NCBI GenBank assembly: GCA_002385815.1
Contig: DGEE01000072.1
Span: 9,511 to 27,447, forward strand
Length of the DNA: 17,937 nucleotides
Source: Hungateiclostridiaceae bacterium UBA3934
GTDB taxonomy: Bacteria > Bacillota > Clostridia > Acetivibrionales > DTU013
Reading direction: 5' to 3'
Shown: piece by piece, positions 1 to 8,200 of the stretch
Layout of the letters: each line of letters starts with the position of its first letter
How positions within the stretch are numbered: position 1 is the stretch's first letter
The notes under the pieces: generated by a model
The model's input: only the letters and a program-made list of their open reading frames with translations
What the model was told of the DNA's origin: nothing
Databases searched by the model: none
Translations under genes and position numbers: made by a program

Positions 1-1419
1 GATGGCGGCACCACTACGCCAACTGACACACCGAAGTTCAAGGACACTGTTGAGCTCACATTCACACTGGTCGGTGACAAACAGGAAACTGATACTGACC
101 TCGTCATGCAGGAAATCAACAAGTACATGGCAGACAAGCTCAACATCAAGCTGAATCTCCAGGTTTACGGCTGGGGCGACCCGTATGAATCGAAGGTCAA
201 CACCATGCTGGCTTCCGGTGAACCCTTCGACATCTGCTTCACCGCAAACTGGGCAGCTAACTATTACAAGAACGCAGCAGCCGGATACTTCCTGCCGCTG
301 AACGACTATCTCAAGAAGTATCCTGCAATCGTTGAGATCTGCGGTCAGGACTTCCTCAACGGTTCAGCAATCGATGGTATCCACTATGCTGTTCCTACAA
401 ACAAGGAAAAGGTCCACAACTGGGGTTACCTCCTCATGAAGGAATATGTTGACAAGTACAACTTCGATCTTTCTAAAGTGGAGAAGATGGAAGATGTAGA
501 GCCCTTCTTTGAGACCATCAAAGCTAATGAGCCTGAGATCACTCCTCTGCTCATAGTTGGCGGCGACTCACCGTTCCAGTTCCTCGATTGGGACAGGATC
601 AGTGACGACAACGTTCCTGGAGCTCTCTATCCGGACAACAGGGACAACACCATAATAAACCACTTCCTGGCTCCTGAGTCCATCGATATGTACAAGAAGC
701 TCCGCGATTACTTCCAGAAAGGCTGGATCCATCCTGATGCAGCTACCATGGAAAATACTGCTGAGCAGATGAAGACCGGTAAGTTCTTTGCAGCTGAGTC
801 TTCACTGAAGCCTGGTAAAGATGCAGAGATGACTGGATCGACAGGCGTTGAGTGGGTACAGGTCGACATCACCAGACCGGTTATGTCCAACCGTGAGACC
901 ACTGGTGCTCTGCTTGCTATCCCTGCAGCTTCCAAGAATCCGGAAAGAGCATTCCTCTTCATCGAAGCTCTCTACACGGATGCTAAGCTCAGGAATATGC
1001 TCAACTTCGGTATCGAGGGAATCCACTACACAGTGAATCCTGACGGCAGGATCACCCAGACCCAGGAAGGTATCGACAGATTCAACCTTGGTCCTGGCTG
1101 GAGATACGGCGACCAGTTCAAGGATCTGCTCCTCGACAACGAAGAGCTTGACAAGTGGGATCAGTTCCGTGCATTCAACGATGCAGGTCTTGTTCTGAAC
1201 AGCCTCGGTTTCGTATTCAACGACGAAAGCGTAAGCACAGAGTCCTCTGCATGTAAGACAGTTGTCGGTACATACAGCAGACAGCTCCAGTGCGGTGCTG
1301 TTGACGTTGATCCGATAGTTGCAAGGTTCGAAGATGAACTCAAGGCTTCCGGCGTTGACAAGCTGATAGCTGAAATGCAGAGACAGTACGACGAGTGGCG
1401 CGCAAAGGTTGGTAAATAA
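1..1419 (+). CDS. ABC transporter sugar-binding protein, DUF3502 type (5' end outside window)
   Basis: This is the extracellular solute-binding subunit of a carbohydrate ABC importer. The frame is open from base 1, so the signal peptide or lipobox lies upstream of the window; 472 codons are visible. The low-complexity Thr/Pro/Asp-rich stretch at the very start resembles the linker that follows a lipid-anchored Cys. The mature domain begins near residue 20 and contains the segment LASGEPFDICFTANW typical of family 1 binding proteins. The last ~70 residues (GFVFNDESV onward, ending in a charged helix with IAEMQRQYDEW) match the DUF3502 C-terminal domain. The cellobiose phosphorylase gene 186 bases downstream suggests the ligand is a cello-oligosaccharide, but that is inference. 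Membrane components and the ATPase are not in the window. Confidence 0.9.
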   Translation, partial: DGGTTTPTDTPKFKDTVELTFTLVGDKQETDTDLVMQEINKYMADKLNIKLNLQVYGWGDPYESKVNTMLASGEPFDICFTANWAANYYKNAAAGYFLPLNDYLKKYPAIVEICGQDFLNGSAIDGIHYAVPTNKEKVHNWGYLLMKEYVDKYNFDLSKVEKMEDVEPFFETIKANEPEITPLLIVGGDSPFQFLDWDRISDDNVPGALYPDNRDNTIINHFLAPESIDMYKKLRDYFQKGWIHPDAATMENTAEQMKTGKFFAAESSLKPGKDAEMTGSTGVEWVQVDITRPVMSNRETTGALLAIPAASKNPERAFLFIEALYTDAKLRNMLNFGIEGIHYTVNPDGRITQTQEGIDRFNLGPGWRYGDQFKDLLLDNEELDKWDQFRAFNDAGLVLNSLGFVFNDESVSTESSACKTVVGTYSRQLQCGAVDVDPIVARFEDELKASGVDKLIAEMQRQYDEWRAKVGK

Positions 1420-1444
1420 TATCAGCCTGGATTAGCCTGATTAC

Positions 1445-1474
1445 CGACAGGGGTGGGATTTCCCACCCCTGTTG
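1445..1474 (+). terminator. Strong hairpin after the solute-binding protein gene
   Basis: Bases 1448-1457 and 1462-1471 form a perfect 10-bp G+C-rich stem with loop ATTT, and A1447/T1472 extends it. The following bases (TTGATTTG) are only moderately T-rich. It may therefore be an inefficient intrinsic terminator, or an mRNA-stabilising stem that keeps the binding-protein message abundant relative to the downstream phosphorylase gene. Both are common after binding-protein genes. Confidence 0.65.
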
Positions 1475-1520
1475 ATTTGAAAACAAAAAAGGAACAATAT
1501 GACAGAGCCTGTTGACGAGC

Positions 1521-1577
1521 TTTTACAGTGATTGGACCAACAATAAGACCAGTTATTGTAAAAGGTCGTAAACGGCC
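1521..1577 (+). promoter_or_regulatory. Possible RNA secondary structures upstream of the cellobiose phosphorylase start
   Basis: Two adjacent inverted repeats lie just before the ribosome site. ACAATAA (1540-1546) pairs with TTATTGT (1553-1559), and GGTCG (1564-1568) pairs with CGGCC (1573-1577, one G-U pair) around a TAAA loop. TTTTACA (1521-1527) can alternatively pair with TGTAAAA (1557-1563), so two mutually exclusive folds are possible. No convincing sigma-A promoter was found here; a TTGGAC/TATTGT pair (1532/1554) is weak. A regulatory role is speculative. Confidence 0.25.
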
Positions 1578-1605
1578 ATGAATAAGATCAGTAGTGGAGG
1601 TACTT

Positions 1606-4044
1606 ATGAGATACGGATTCTTTGATGATGCAAACAGGGAATATGTTATCACGACACCCGAAACCCCCAGCCCATGGATAAACTATTCGGGCAATCAGGA
1701 ATTCTTTTCACTGATATCCAATACAGCAGGAGGCTACTGCTTTTACAAAGATGCCAGGTTGAGGCGTATTACAAGATACAGGTACAATAATGTACCTGTG
1801 GACACCGGCGGGAGATATTTCTACATCCGCGATGAAAACGGTGACTTCTGGTCACCCGGCTGGGCTCCCGTCAGAAAAGAGCTCGACGGATATGAATGCA
1901 GACATGGTCTTGGCTATACCCGCATCTATGGAGAGAAGAACGGCATAGGCGGCGAAGTGCTGATTTTTGTACCGCAGAATTTCAACGGTGAAGTGCACAA
2001 GGTCACCCTATCCAACAAAGACAGCAGGGAAAGAAAGATAAAGCTGTTTTCATTCATTGAGTGGTGTCTTTGGAATGCATATGACGATATGACCAACTTC
2101 CAGAGGAATTTCAGCACAGGTGAGGTGGAATACGAAGACAACACCATATACCACAAGACCGAGTACAGGGAAAGACGCAATCATTACGCCTTCTATTCAT
2201 CAAATACTGACGTGTCCGGGTTTGACACGGACAGATATGAATTCATAGGTCAGTACAACGGTTTCGATGCTCCTCAGGCGGTGGTCGAAGGGCAGCCCCG
2301 CAACTCGATGGCAGATGGCTGGTCGCCCATAGCCTCCCACTGCTTCGATATCACACTGCAGCCGGGAGAAAAGAAGGAAATTGTGTTCGTGCTGGGTTAT
2401 GTCGAGAACGATCCCGATGACAAATGGGAAGCCAGCAATGTGATAAACAAGAAAAAGGCCAAAAAAATGATGGAGAGATTCTCGACCGCCCAGCAAGTGG
2501 ACGAAGCACTCAGCGATCTGAAGCAGTACTGGGATGGCCTTCTGTCAAAATACGTCCTCGACAGCAGGGACGAGAAACTGAACCGCATGGTGAATATATG
2601 GAACCAGTACCAGTGCATGGTCACCTTCAATATGTCCAGGAGCGCTTCATATTTCGAATCCGGCATTGGCAGAGGCATGGGATTCAGAGACTCCAACCAG
2701 GATATACTGGGATTTGTTCACCAGATTCCGCACAGGGCAAGGGAAAGGATACTGGATCTGGCGGCCACTCAGTTGGAAGATGGAGGAGCATACCATCAGT
2801 ACCAGCCGCTGACCAAAAAGGGCAACAACGAAATCGGCGGCAATTTCAACGATGATCCGCTGTGGCTGATACTGTCCACTGCGGCATACATCAAGGAAAC
2901 AGGTGACTTCAACATACTGGAGGAAATGGTGCCTTATGACAACGATCCATCCAAGGCAGCAACCCTGTTCGATCACCTGCGCAGATCCTTCTATCATGTG
3001 ATCAACAATCTTGGACCTCACGGACTGCCGCTGATCGGCCGCGCTGACTGGAACGACTGCCTCAACCTCAACTGCTTCTCGACAGAGCCGGACGAGTCAT
3101 TCCAGACAACCACCAGCAAGGACGGCAAAGTGGCCGAATCAGTGATGATAGCGGGAATGTTCGTATATATCGGCAACGAGTATGTGAGGATCTGCGAAAA
3201 CATAGGCGAATATGAGGAGGCAAAGGCCGCAAAGGAACATATTTGCAAGATGAAGGAAAATATCATGAAATTCGGCTACGACGGAGAATGGTTCCTGCGC
3301 GCATATGATGATTTCGGCAACAAGGTCGGAAGCAAGGAAAATGAGGAAGGAAAAATATTCATTGAAACCCAGGGATTCTGTGTCATGGCCGGCGTAGGGG
3401 TCGAAACCGGAGAAGCACAGAAGGCACTTGATTCAGCATGGAAATATCTCGATACTGAGCACGGCATGGTCCTGGTGAACCCTGCCTATACGAGATACCA
3501 TGTCGAACTGGGCGAGATAACATCATACCCGCCGGGATACAAAGAAAATGCAGGCATATTCTGCCACAACAATCCATGGATAATGTGCGCTGAAACGGTG
3601 CTCGGCAGGGGAGACAAGGCATTTGAGCTTTACAGGAAGATAGCTCCCGCATACAGGGAAGAAATAAGCGACGTACACAGAATGGAACCCTATGTATATT
3701 CACAGATGATCGCGGGCAAGGATGCACGAAGACACGGAGAAGCAAAGAATTCATGGCTGACAGGTACTGCTGCATGGAACTTCGTTGCCATTTCGCAGTT
3801 CATACTGGGTATAAAGCCCGATTACCACGGACTCGTTATCGACCCGTGCATACCGGAGTCATGGGATGGTTTCAGCGTCAGAAGATATTTCAGAGGCGCT
3901 GTATATGACATCACCATAAGCAACCCGAATCATGTGAGCAAGGGAATCAAATCACTCACCATCGATGGACAGGAGTTTATCGGGAATGTGCTACCCATAT
4001 TCAGCGATGGCAAGAACCACAAAGTGGAAGTAGTCATGGGCTAG
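1606..4044 (+). CDS. Cellobiose phosphorylase (GH94)
   Basis: A cytoplasmic enzyme that phosphorolyses cellobiose to alpha-D-glucose 1-phosphate and glucose, saving one ATP equivalent per disaccharide. The 812-residue length is that of the clostridial cellobiose phosphorylases (about 811), and the sequence matches them along its whole length. The N-terminal beta-sandwich starts MRYGFFDDANREYVIT, followed by a long helical linker, the (alpha/alpha)6 barrel with GIGRGMGFRDSNQD, and the ADWNDC motif at residues 480-485, which carries the general-acid Asp of GH94. The ATG at 1606 is preferred over an in-frame GTG at 1594 because GTGGAGG (1594-1600) is itself the ribosome site, 5 bases before the ATG. 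The upstream binding protein gene suggests a cellodextrin uptake and use unit. Cellodextrin or laminaribiose phosphorylase are less likely given the end-to-end match. Confidence 0.95.
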   Translation: MRYGFFDDANREYVITTPETPSPWINYSGNQEFFSLISNTAGGYCFYKDARLRRITRYRYNNVPVDTGGRYFYIRDENGDFWSPGWAPVRKELDGYECRHGLGYTRIYGEKNGIGGEVLIFVPQNFNGEVHKVTLSNKDSRERKIKLFSFIEWCLWNAYDDMTNFQRNFSTGEVEYEDNTIYHKTEYRERRNHYAFYSSNTDVSGFDTDRYEFIGQYNGFDAPQAVVEGQPRNSMADGWSPIASHCFDITLQPGEKKEIVFVLGYVENDPDDKWEASNVINKKKAKKMMERFSTAQQVDEALSDLKQYWDGLLSKYVLDSRDEKLNRMVNIWNQYQCMVTFNMSRSASYFESGIGRGMGFRDSNQDILGFVHQIPHRARERILDLAATQLEDGGAYHQYQPLTKKGNNEIGGNFNDDPLWLILSTAAYIKETGDFNILEEMVPYDNDPSKAATLFDHLRRSFYHVINNLGPHGLPLIGRADWNDCLNLNCFSTEPDESFQTTTSKDGKVAESVMIAGMFVYIGNEYVRICENIGEYEEAKAAKEHICKMKENIMKFGYDGEWFLRAYDDFGNKVGSKENEEGKIFIETQGFCVMAGVGVETGEAQKALDSAWKYLDTEHGMVLVNPAYTRYHVELGEITSYPPGYKENAGIFCHNNPWIMCAETVLGRGDKAFELYRKIAPAYREEISDVHRMEPYVYSQMIAGKDARRHGEAKNSWLTGTAAWNFVAISQFILGIKPDYHGLVIDPCIPESWDGFSVRRYFRGAVYDITISNPNHVSKGIKSLTIDGQEFIGNVLPIFSDGKNHKVEVVMG

Positions 4045-4187
4045 GAGCGGCACTCTCAGAAACCGCTCACAGACAGTCCCATCGCACGGCAACTATGGCC
4101 GGTTGCGGCATATGCTTCCATGAAAACTGAAAGAGTGAGACAGTCAAGCTGACACACAGCTTTACACTACACCATGCTACACCTTCC
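4045..4187 (+). other. 3' untranslated stretch of the cellobiose phosphorylase message
   Basis: No coding frame with a ribosome site was found. It contains small stems: GAGCGG (4045-4050) with CCGCTC (4063-4068) directly after the stop codon, and AAGCT/AGCTT around 4147-4162. It runs into the terminator at 4188, so it is probably an untranslated tail. Confidence 0.4.
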
Positions 4188-4222
4188 AAAAGCACAGGAA
4201 CGTTGTCGTTCCTGTGCTTTTT
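4188..4222 (+). terminator. Intrinsic terminator of the cellobiose phosphorylase operon
   Basis: Bases 4188-4202 and 4207-4221 form a perfect 15-bp stem (centre GCACAGGAACG / CGTTCCTGTGC) with a TTGT loop, ending in a run of T residues. On the + strand this is a textbook Rho-independent terminator. The mirrored A run also makes it potentially bidirectional. Confidence 0.93.
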
Positions 4223-4299
4223 CCAATTCCATTTGTTTTCGTCATGATTTTATGTACTGAAAAAAGTACACAATACCGTGAAATATATATATTTCCTGG

Positions 4300-4328
4300 T
4301 TGAAAAAAATGACAATGCATGATAAAAT
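4300..4328 (+). promoter_or_regulatory. Candidate sigma-A promoter for the first hydrogenase operon or a leader RNA
   Basis: TTGAAA (4300-4305), a 17-base spacer, then TAAAAT (4323-4328). It sits in an A+T-rich stretch just after a 16-bp perfect palindrome (4280-4295). A transcript from here would have a leader of about 355 bases before the first hydrogenase gene, which is unusually long. Confidence 0.45.
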
Positions 4329-4334
4329 GTATCT

Positions 4335-4560
4335 GCATAAATACAGTTAATTAATTCACAAACATACTTTTCACAGAATTATTACTTAAACCGCTTTTGT
4401 TCAGCAAAAGCGGGGAAGAACTCACTTCCGGAACGCACCGATACACTCTGCGTTGTTGCAAAACACAGCGGACAGTCCAAAAGACGCTCAACCATCATGA
4501 CGGTGTAAGCGACAACTGGCCGACAGCGCGTAGACCCATTTGTATTACCAGTCACGTAAA
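4335..4560 (+). other. Gene-free, possibly structured leader or small RNA
   Basis: No plausible gene. Local stems include CCGCTTTTG (4391-4399) with CAAAAGCGG (4405-4413), a perfect 9-bp stem with loop TTCAG that is not followed by T residues. Next are GGAAG (4414-4418) with CTTCC (4425-4429), and a GCAA tetraloop hairpin TGTT/AACA near 4453-4464. CACCG (4436-4440) could pair with CGGTG (4501-4505) to close a multi-branched fold. It matched no riboswitch class I know. Confidence 0.3.
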
Positions 4561-4574
4561 AATTTTATAACAGA

Positions 4575-4592
4575 TTGTTAAGATTAAAACAA
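4575..4592 (+). promoter_or_regulatory. Probable imperfect Rex operator upstream of the first hydrogenase operon
   Basis: TTGTTAA (4575-4581), four bases, then AAAACAA (4586-4592). The Rex consensus is TTGTTAA-N4-TTAACAA, so 12 of 14 specified positions match: one half site is perfect and the other has two changes. A TATAAC -10-like element (4566-4571) lies immediately upstream, with only a weak -35 (TATTAC 4543-4548, 17-base spacer). Binding at this position would cover the transcription start. A perfect version is found before the second hydrogenase operon. Confidence 0.55.
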
Positions 4593-4689
4593 AGCATGGT
4601 GACATCCACTGTGACCGAACATCAGCAGCCGGCTCATCACTCATTCATGCTGCCGGCACGTCATTTGAGGATGTCCGGGGGAGGTATCT

Positions 4690-5193
4690 ATGGGAGGTCA
4701 GAGCAAAACCAAAGCCTGTGCCTGCAAAAACATATCAGAGCAGGAAAAGTACAACAGGATCGCAGAGGTGATCGAGGAATACAGGGACAAGGAAGGAAGC
4801 CTTATACAGATACTGCACCTGGCACAGGGTATCTATGGCTGTCTTCCGCATGAACTCCAGCAATTCATTGCGGAAAGGCTTGAAATACCACTGTCGAAGG
4901 TCAGCGGAGTCGTATCATTCTATTCTTTTTTTACAACAGAGCCCAGAGGAGAAAACATAATCAGGGTTTGCCTCGGTACTGCGTGCTATGTGCGCGGCGG
5001 GAAACAGATAGTCGATAAGCTGCAGGAAATACTGGGCATCGAAGTGGGAGGCACGTCGAAAGACCGCAAATTCTCACTTGAAGTAATGAGGTGTATCGGG
5101 GCTTGCGGTCTGGCGCCGGCAATGACCATCAATGACAAGGTGTATAAGCAGGTCAATCCTGACAAGCTCCGAAGCATCCTGGATCAGTATTGA
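4690..5193 (+). CDS. NuoE/HndA-like [2Fe-2S] subunit of NAD(P)-linked [FeFe]-hydrogenase (operon 1)
   Basis: The small thioredoxin-fold [2Fe-2S] subunit of soluble multimeric hydrogenases, related to the 24-kDa subunit of complex I. The 167 residues begin with a helical N-terminal half (about 18-75). The ferredoxin domain has four Cys ligands in the pattern C94-x4-C99 and C135-x3-C139 (VCLGTACYVRGG and RCIGACGLAP). The start is the ATG at 4690, with GGGGGAGG ending 5 bases or so upstream. The stop is 14 bases from the next start, so the gene is translated with the NuoF-like gene, its expected partner. The short N-terminal extension contains an extra CAC pair (C10, C12). Assignment to the family is firm; the exact acceptor of the whole complex is inferred from the next gene. 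Confidence 0.93.
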   Translation: MGGQSKTKACACKNISEQEKYNRIAEVIEEYRDKEGSLIQILHLAQGIYGCLPHELQQFIAERLEIPLSKVSGVVSFYSFFTTEPRGENIIRVCLGTACYVRGGKQIVDKLQEILGIEVGGTSKDRKFSLEVMRCIGACGLAPAMTINDKVYKQVNPDKLRSILDQY

Positions 5194-5207
5194 CAAGGAG
5201 GGAGAAC

Positions 5208-8200
5208 ATGCAAGTACCGAATAAGATCATCAAAACCATCAAAAGCAAAGCCGATCTAATATCGGTAAAAGATGCGTACATAAAAAGCATGGAGGGCAAA
5301 AGCTTCAGGATACTGGTATGTTCCGGTGCGGGCTGCATATCTTCTGATTGTCATTCGGTCAGGGATGCATTATTGGACTGTCTTGAGGCCAACGGGCTGT
5401 CAGAAAGCGTCCAGGTCACAGAGACAGGCTGCATCGGCACTTGCGATCTGGGTCCTGTCATGGTGGTGGAACCACTGAAAAAAAGAGGAGAACCCCATGA
5501 GGCAGACAGAGCTGTATTCTATACAAGACTGATGCCGCAGGAGATACCGGAAATCGTAGAGTCCCATCTGCTTCACGGCAGGGTGGCTGAAGAAAAAACA
5601 TACTATGACCACAGGCAGGGCAGATATATCTCATTCATGGAGGATATAGAATACTTCAGAAACCAGACCAAAATAGCATTGAGGAACTGCGGGAACATAG
5701 ATCACGGATCATTGGAACAGTATATCGCCAATGACGGGTATATGGCAGCAGCAAAAGTATTCGAAAGCTATACTCCCGAAATGGTTGTTGAGGATATCAA
5801 AAGATCAGGACTCAGGGGCAGAGGAGGTGCAGGTTTCCCGACGGGGATAAAGCTGGAGGCGGGAATGAAGGCACAGGCAGAAAACAAATACCTGGTATGC
5901 AATGCTGATGAAGGCGATCCGGGGGCGTTCATGGACAGGAGCATACTGGAGGGAGATCCCCACAGCATCATAGAGGGAATGATAATATGCGGCTATACCA
6001 CCGGAGCCAAAACAGGATATGTCTATGTCAGGGCAGAATATCCGCTGGCTGTGGAGAGACTCGGCAAGGCTATACAGGATGCAAGGGAAGCCGGTCTGCT
6101 GGGACGGGACATACTGGGATCCGGTTTCGATTTCGATCTGGAAATCAGGATCGGAGCCGGTGCATTTGTCTGCGGTGAAGAGACTGCGCTGATGGCATCC
6201 ATCGAAGGAGAGAGGGGGGAACCGAGGCAAAAGCCGCCATTTCCGTTCCAGAAAGGCCTGTTTGGCAGGCCGACCATCATATGTAATGTGGAGACATATG
6301 CAAACATAGCCCCGATACTGCTGAAGGGAGCGGACTGGTTCGCCGGCATCGGCACGAAAAAAAGTAAAGGGACCAAAGTGTTTGCCCTTGCCGGAGCCAT
6401 CAACAACACAGGTATCGTTGAGGTTCCTATGGGGACGACACTGGGCGAGGTCATATTCGATATCGGAGGAGGCATAAGGAAAAACAGGACATTCAAGGCA
6501 GCACAGACCGGTGGTCCGTCAGGCGGGTGCATCACAAGTGTGAACCTGAACACACCCATGGATTATGAGACGCTGACTGAGCTCGGAGCGATAATGGGTT
6601 CCGGCGGTCTTATCACCATGGATGAGGACACCTGCATGGTGGACATGGCCAGGTATTTCATGGAATTCATACAGGAGGAATCCTGCGGCAAATGTGTGCC
6701 ATGCAGGCTCGGGACAAAACGGATGCTGGAGATCCTCGAGAGGATGACGCGAGGCGAGGGTGAAGACGGTGACATCGACAGGCTCGAGGAGCTGGGATCG
6801 ATGATCAGGGAAACGGCTGTGTGCGGCCTGGGACAGACCGCTCCGAACCCGGTACTGAGTATGATCAGCAATTTCAGGGAGGAATTTGAGGAACATATTA
6901 AATACAGGTACTGCAGGGCGGGGGTATGTGCCGACATGTTCATATCGCCGTGCCAGAATGCCTGCCCTGCTGATGTCAATGTACCGGGATATGTTGCCCT
7001 GGTAGCGGCAGGAAGGCTGAGGGATGCATACAATCTCATAAGAAAAGAAAACCCGTTCCCGGCAGTTTGCGGAAGGGTCTGTACACATGAATGTGAGAGC
7101 AAATGCAGGAGAGGCCAGCTCGATGAACCCGTAGCCATAGCCGATCTCAAGAGATATATAGCAGACTATGTGTTGAAACACGAAGAGCCTTACATGGATC
7201 TGGTTTTCCCCAAAAAGGGCAAAAGCGTCGGGATCATAGGAGCAGGACCGTCAGGTCTCACCTGCGGGTATTATCTGGCCAGACTGGGCTATGATGTGGA
7301 TGTATATGAGTCGCAGCCGATAGCCGGCGGTATCCTTGCATTCGGCATCCCGGAATACAGACTGCCCTCAGATGTACTGCAACATGAGATCAAGCTGATA
7401 GAACAGGTGGGTGTGAATATCCTGCTCAACACCGAGGTGGGGTCCGATGTGACCTTCTATCAGCTCCGGAACAGGCATGATGCCATATACATAGCCACGG
7501 GGACTCAGTTCCCGAACAGGATAGGCATCCCGGGTGAGGATCTGAAGGGAGTATATCATGGTCTGGATTTCCTGAGAGACGTCAACCTGGGGAAGGATGT
7601 GAAGGTAGGGGGAAGAGTGGCGGTCATAGGAGGAGGCAATACTGCGATAGATGCTGCCAGGACAGCTTTGAGGCTTGGAGCACAGGAAGTCACCGTGCTC
7701 TACAGGCGGCTCATTGAAGATATGCCGGCGGACAGGAGGGAGATAAGAGATGCCCTGGAGGAGGGCATCAGGATAATACCGCTGGTCGCTCCGGTAAGTT
7801 TCATTGGCAGAGAAAAAGTGAGCGGGATAGAATGCATAAAGATGGAAACCAGCGGATTCGACCCGAGAGGCAGAAGAAAGCCGAAGCCCGTTCCTGGCAC
7901 CGAATTTACCATAAAGGTCGACTATGTCATACCGGCAGTCAGCCAGTATTCCGATCTCCCCTTTATAAACAAGGACGAAGTTGAGGTGACCCAGTGGGGC
8001 ACATTCGTCACAGACCGGGATACGCTCATGACAAAAATGAGGGGTGTATTTGCCGGCGGGGATGTGGTGCGGGGATCTGACACCGTCATCCGAGCTATCG
8101 CTGATGGTAAAAATGCGGCAAGAGCCATCGACAGGTACCTGGGAGGTACAGGGATCCTCAACACAGGCGAGGATATAGAGATACCTCAGGCAGTCGATGA

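Noticed and set aside
2424..2855. A + strand open frame of 143 codons inside the cellobiose phosphorylase gene
   Set aside because: It is out of frame with an enzyme that matches its family end to end. The product is low-complexity and Gln/Arg/Ser-rich, typical of a shadow frame.
4391..4413. The 9-bp stem CCGCTTTTG/CAAAAGCGG as an intrinsic terminator
   Set aside because: It is followed by GGAAGAACTC rather than T residues, so it is treated as part of a leader structure instead.
4575..4853. A possible 92-codon gene overlapping the start of the first NuoE-like gene
   Set aside because: It begins at the Rex-like site without a ribosome site, and its second half is an out-of-frame reading of the NuoE-like gene.
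5190..5207. Upstream TTG start for the NuoF-GltD fusion
   Set aside because: It overlaps the previous stop codon and covers the AAGGAGGGAG ribosome site used by the ATG at 5208.
5943..5968. A 26-base stretch identical to 17402-17427
   Set aside because: It encodes the highly conserved NuoF segment SILEGDPHSI in both paralogues. It could hint at gene conversion, but protein conservation explains it well enough.
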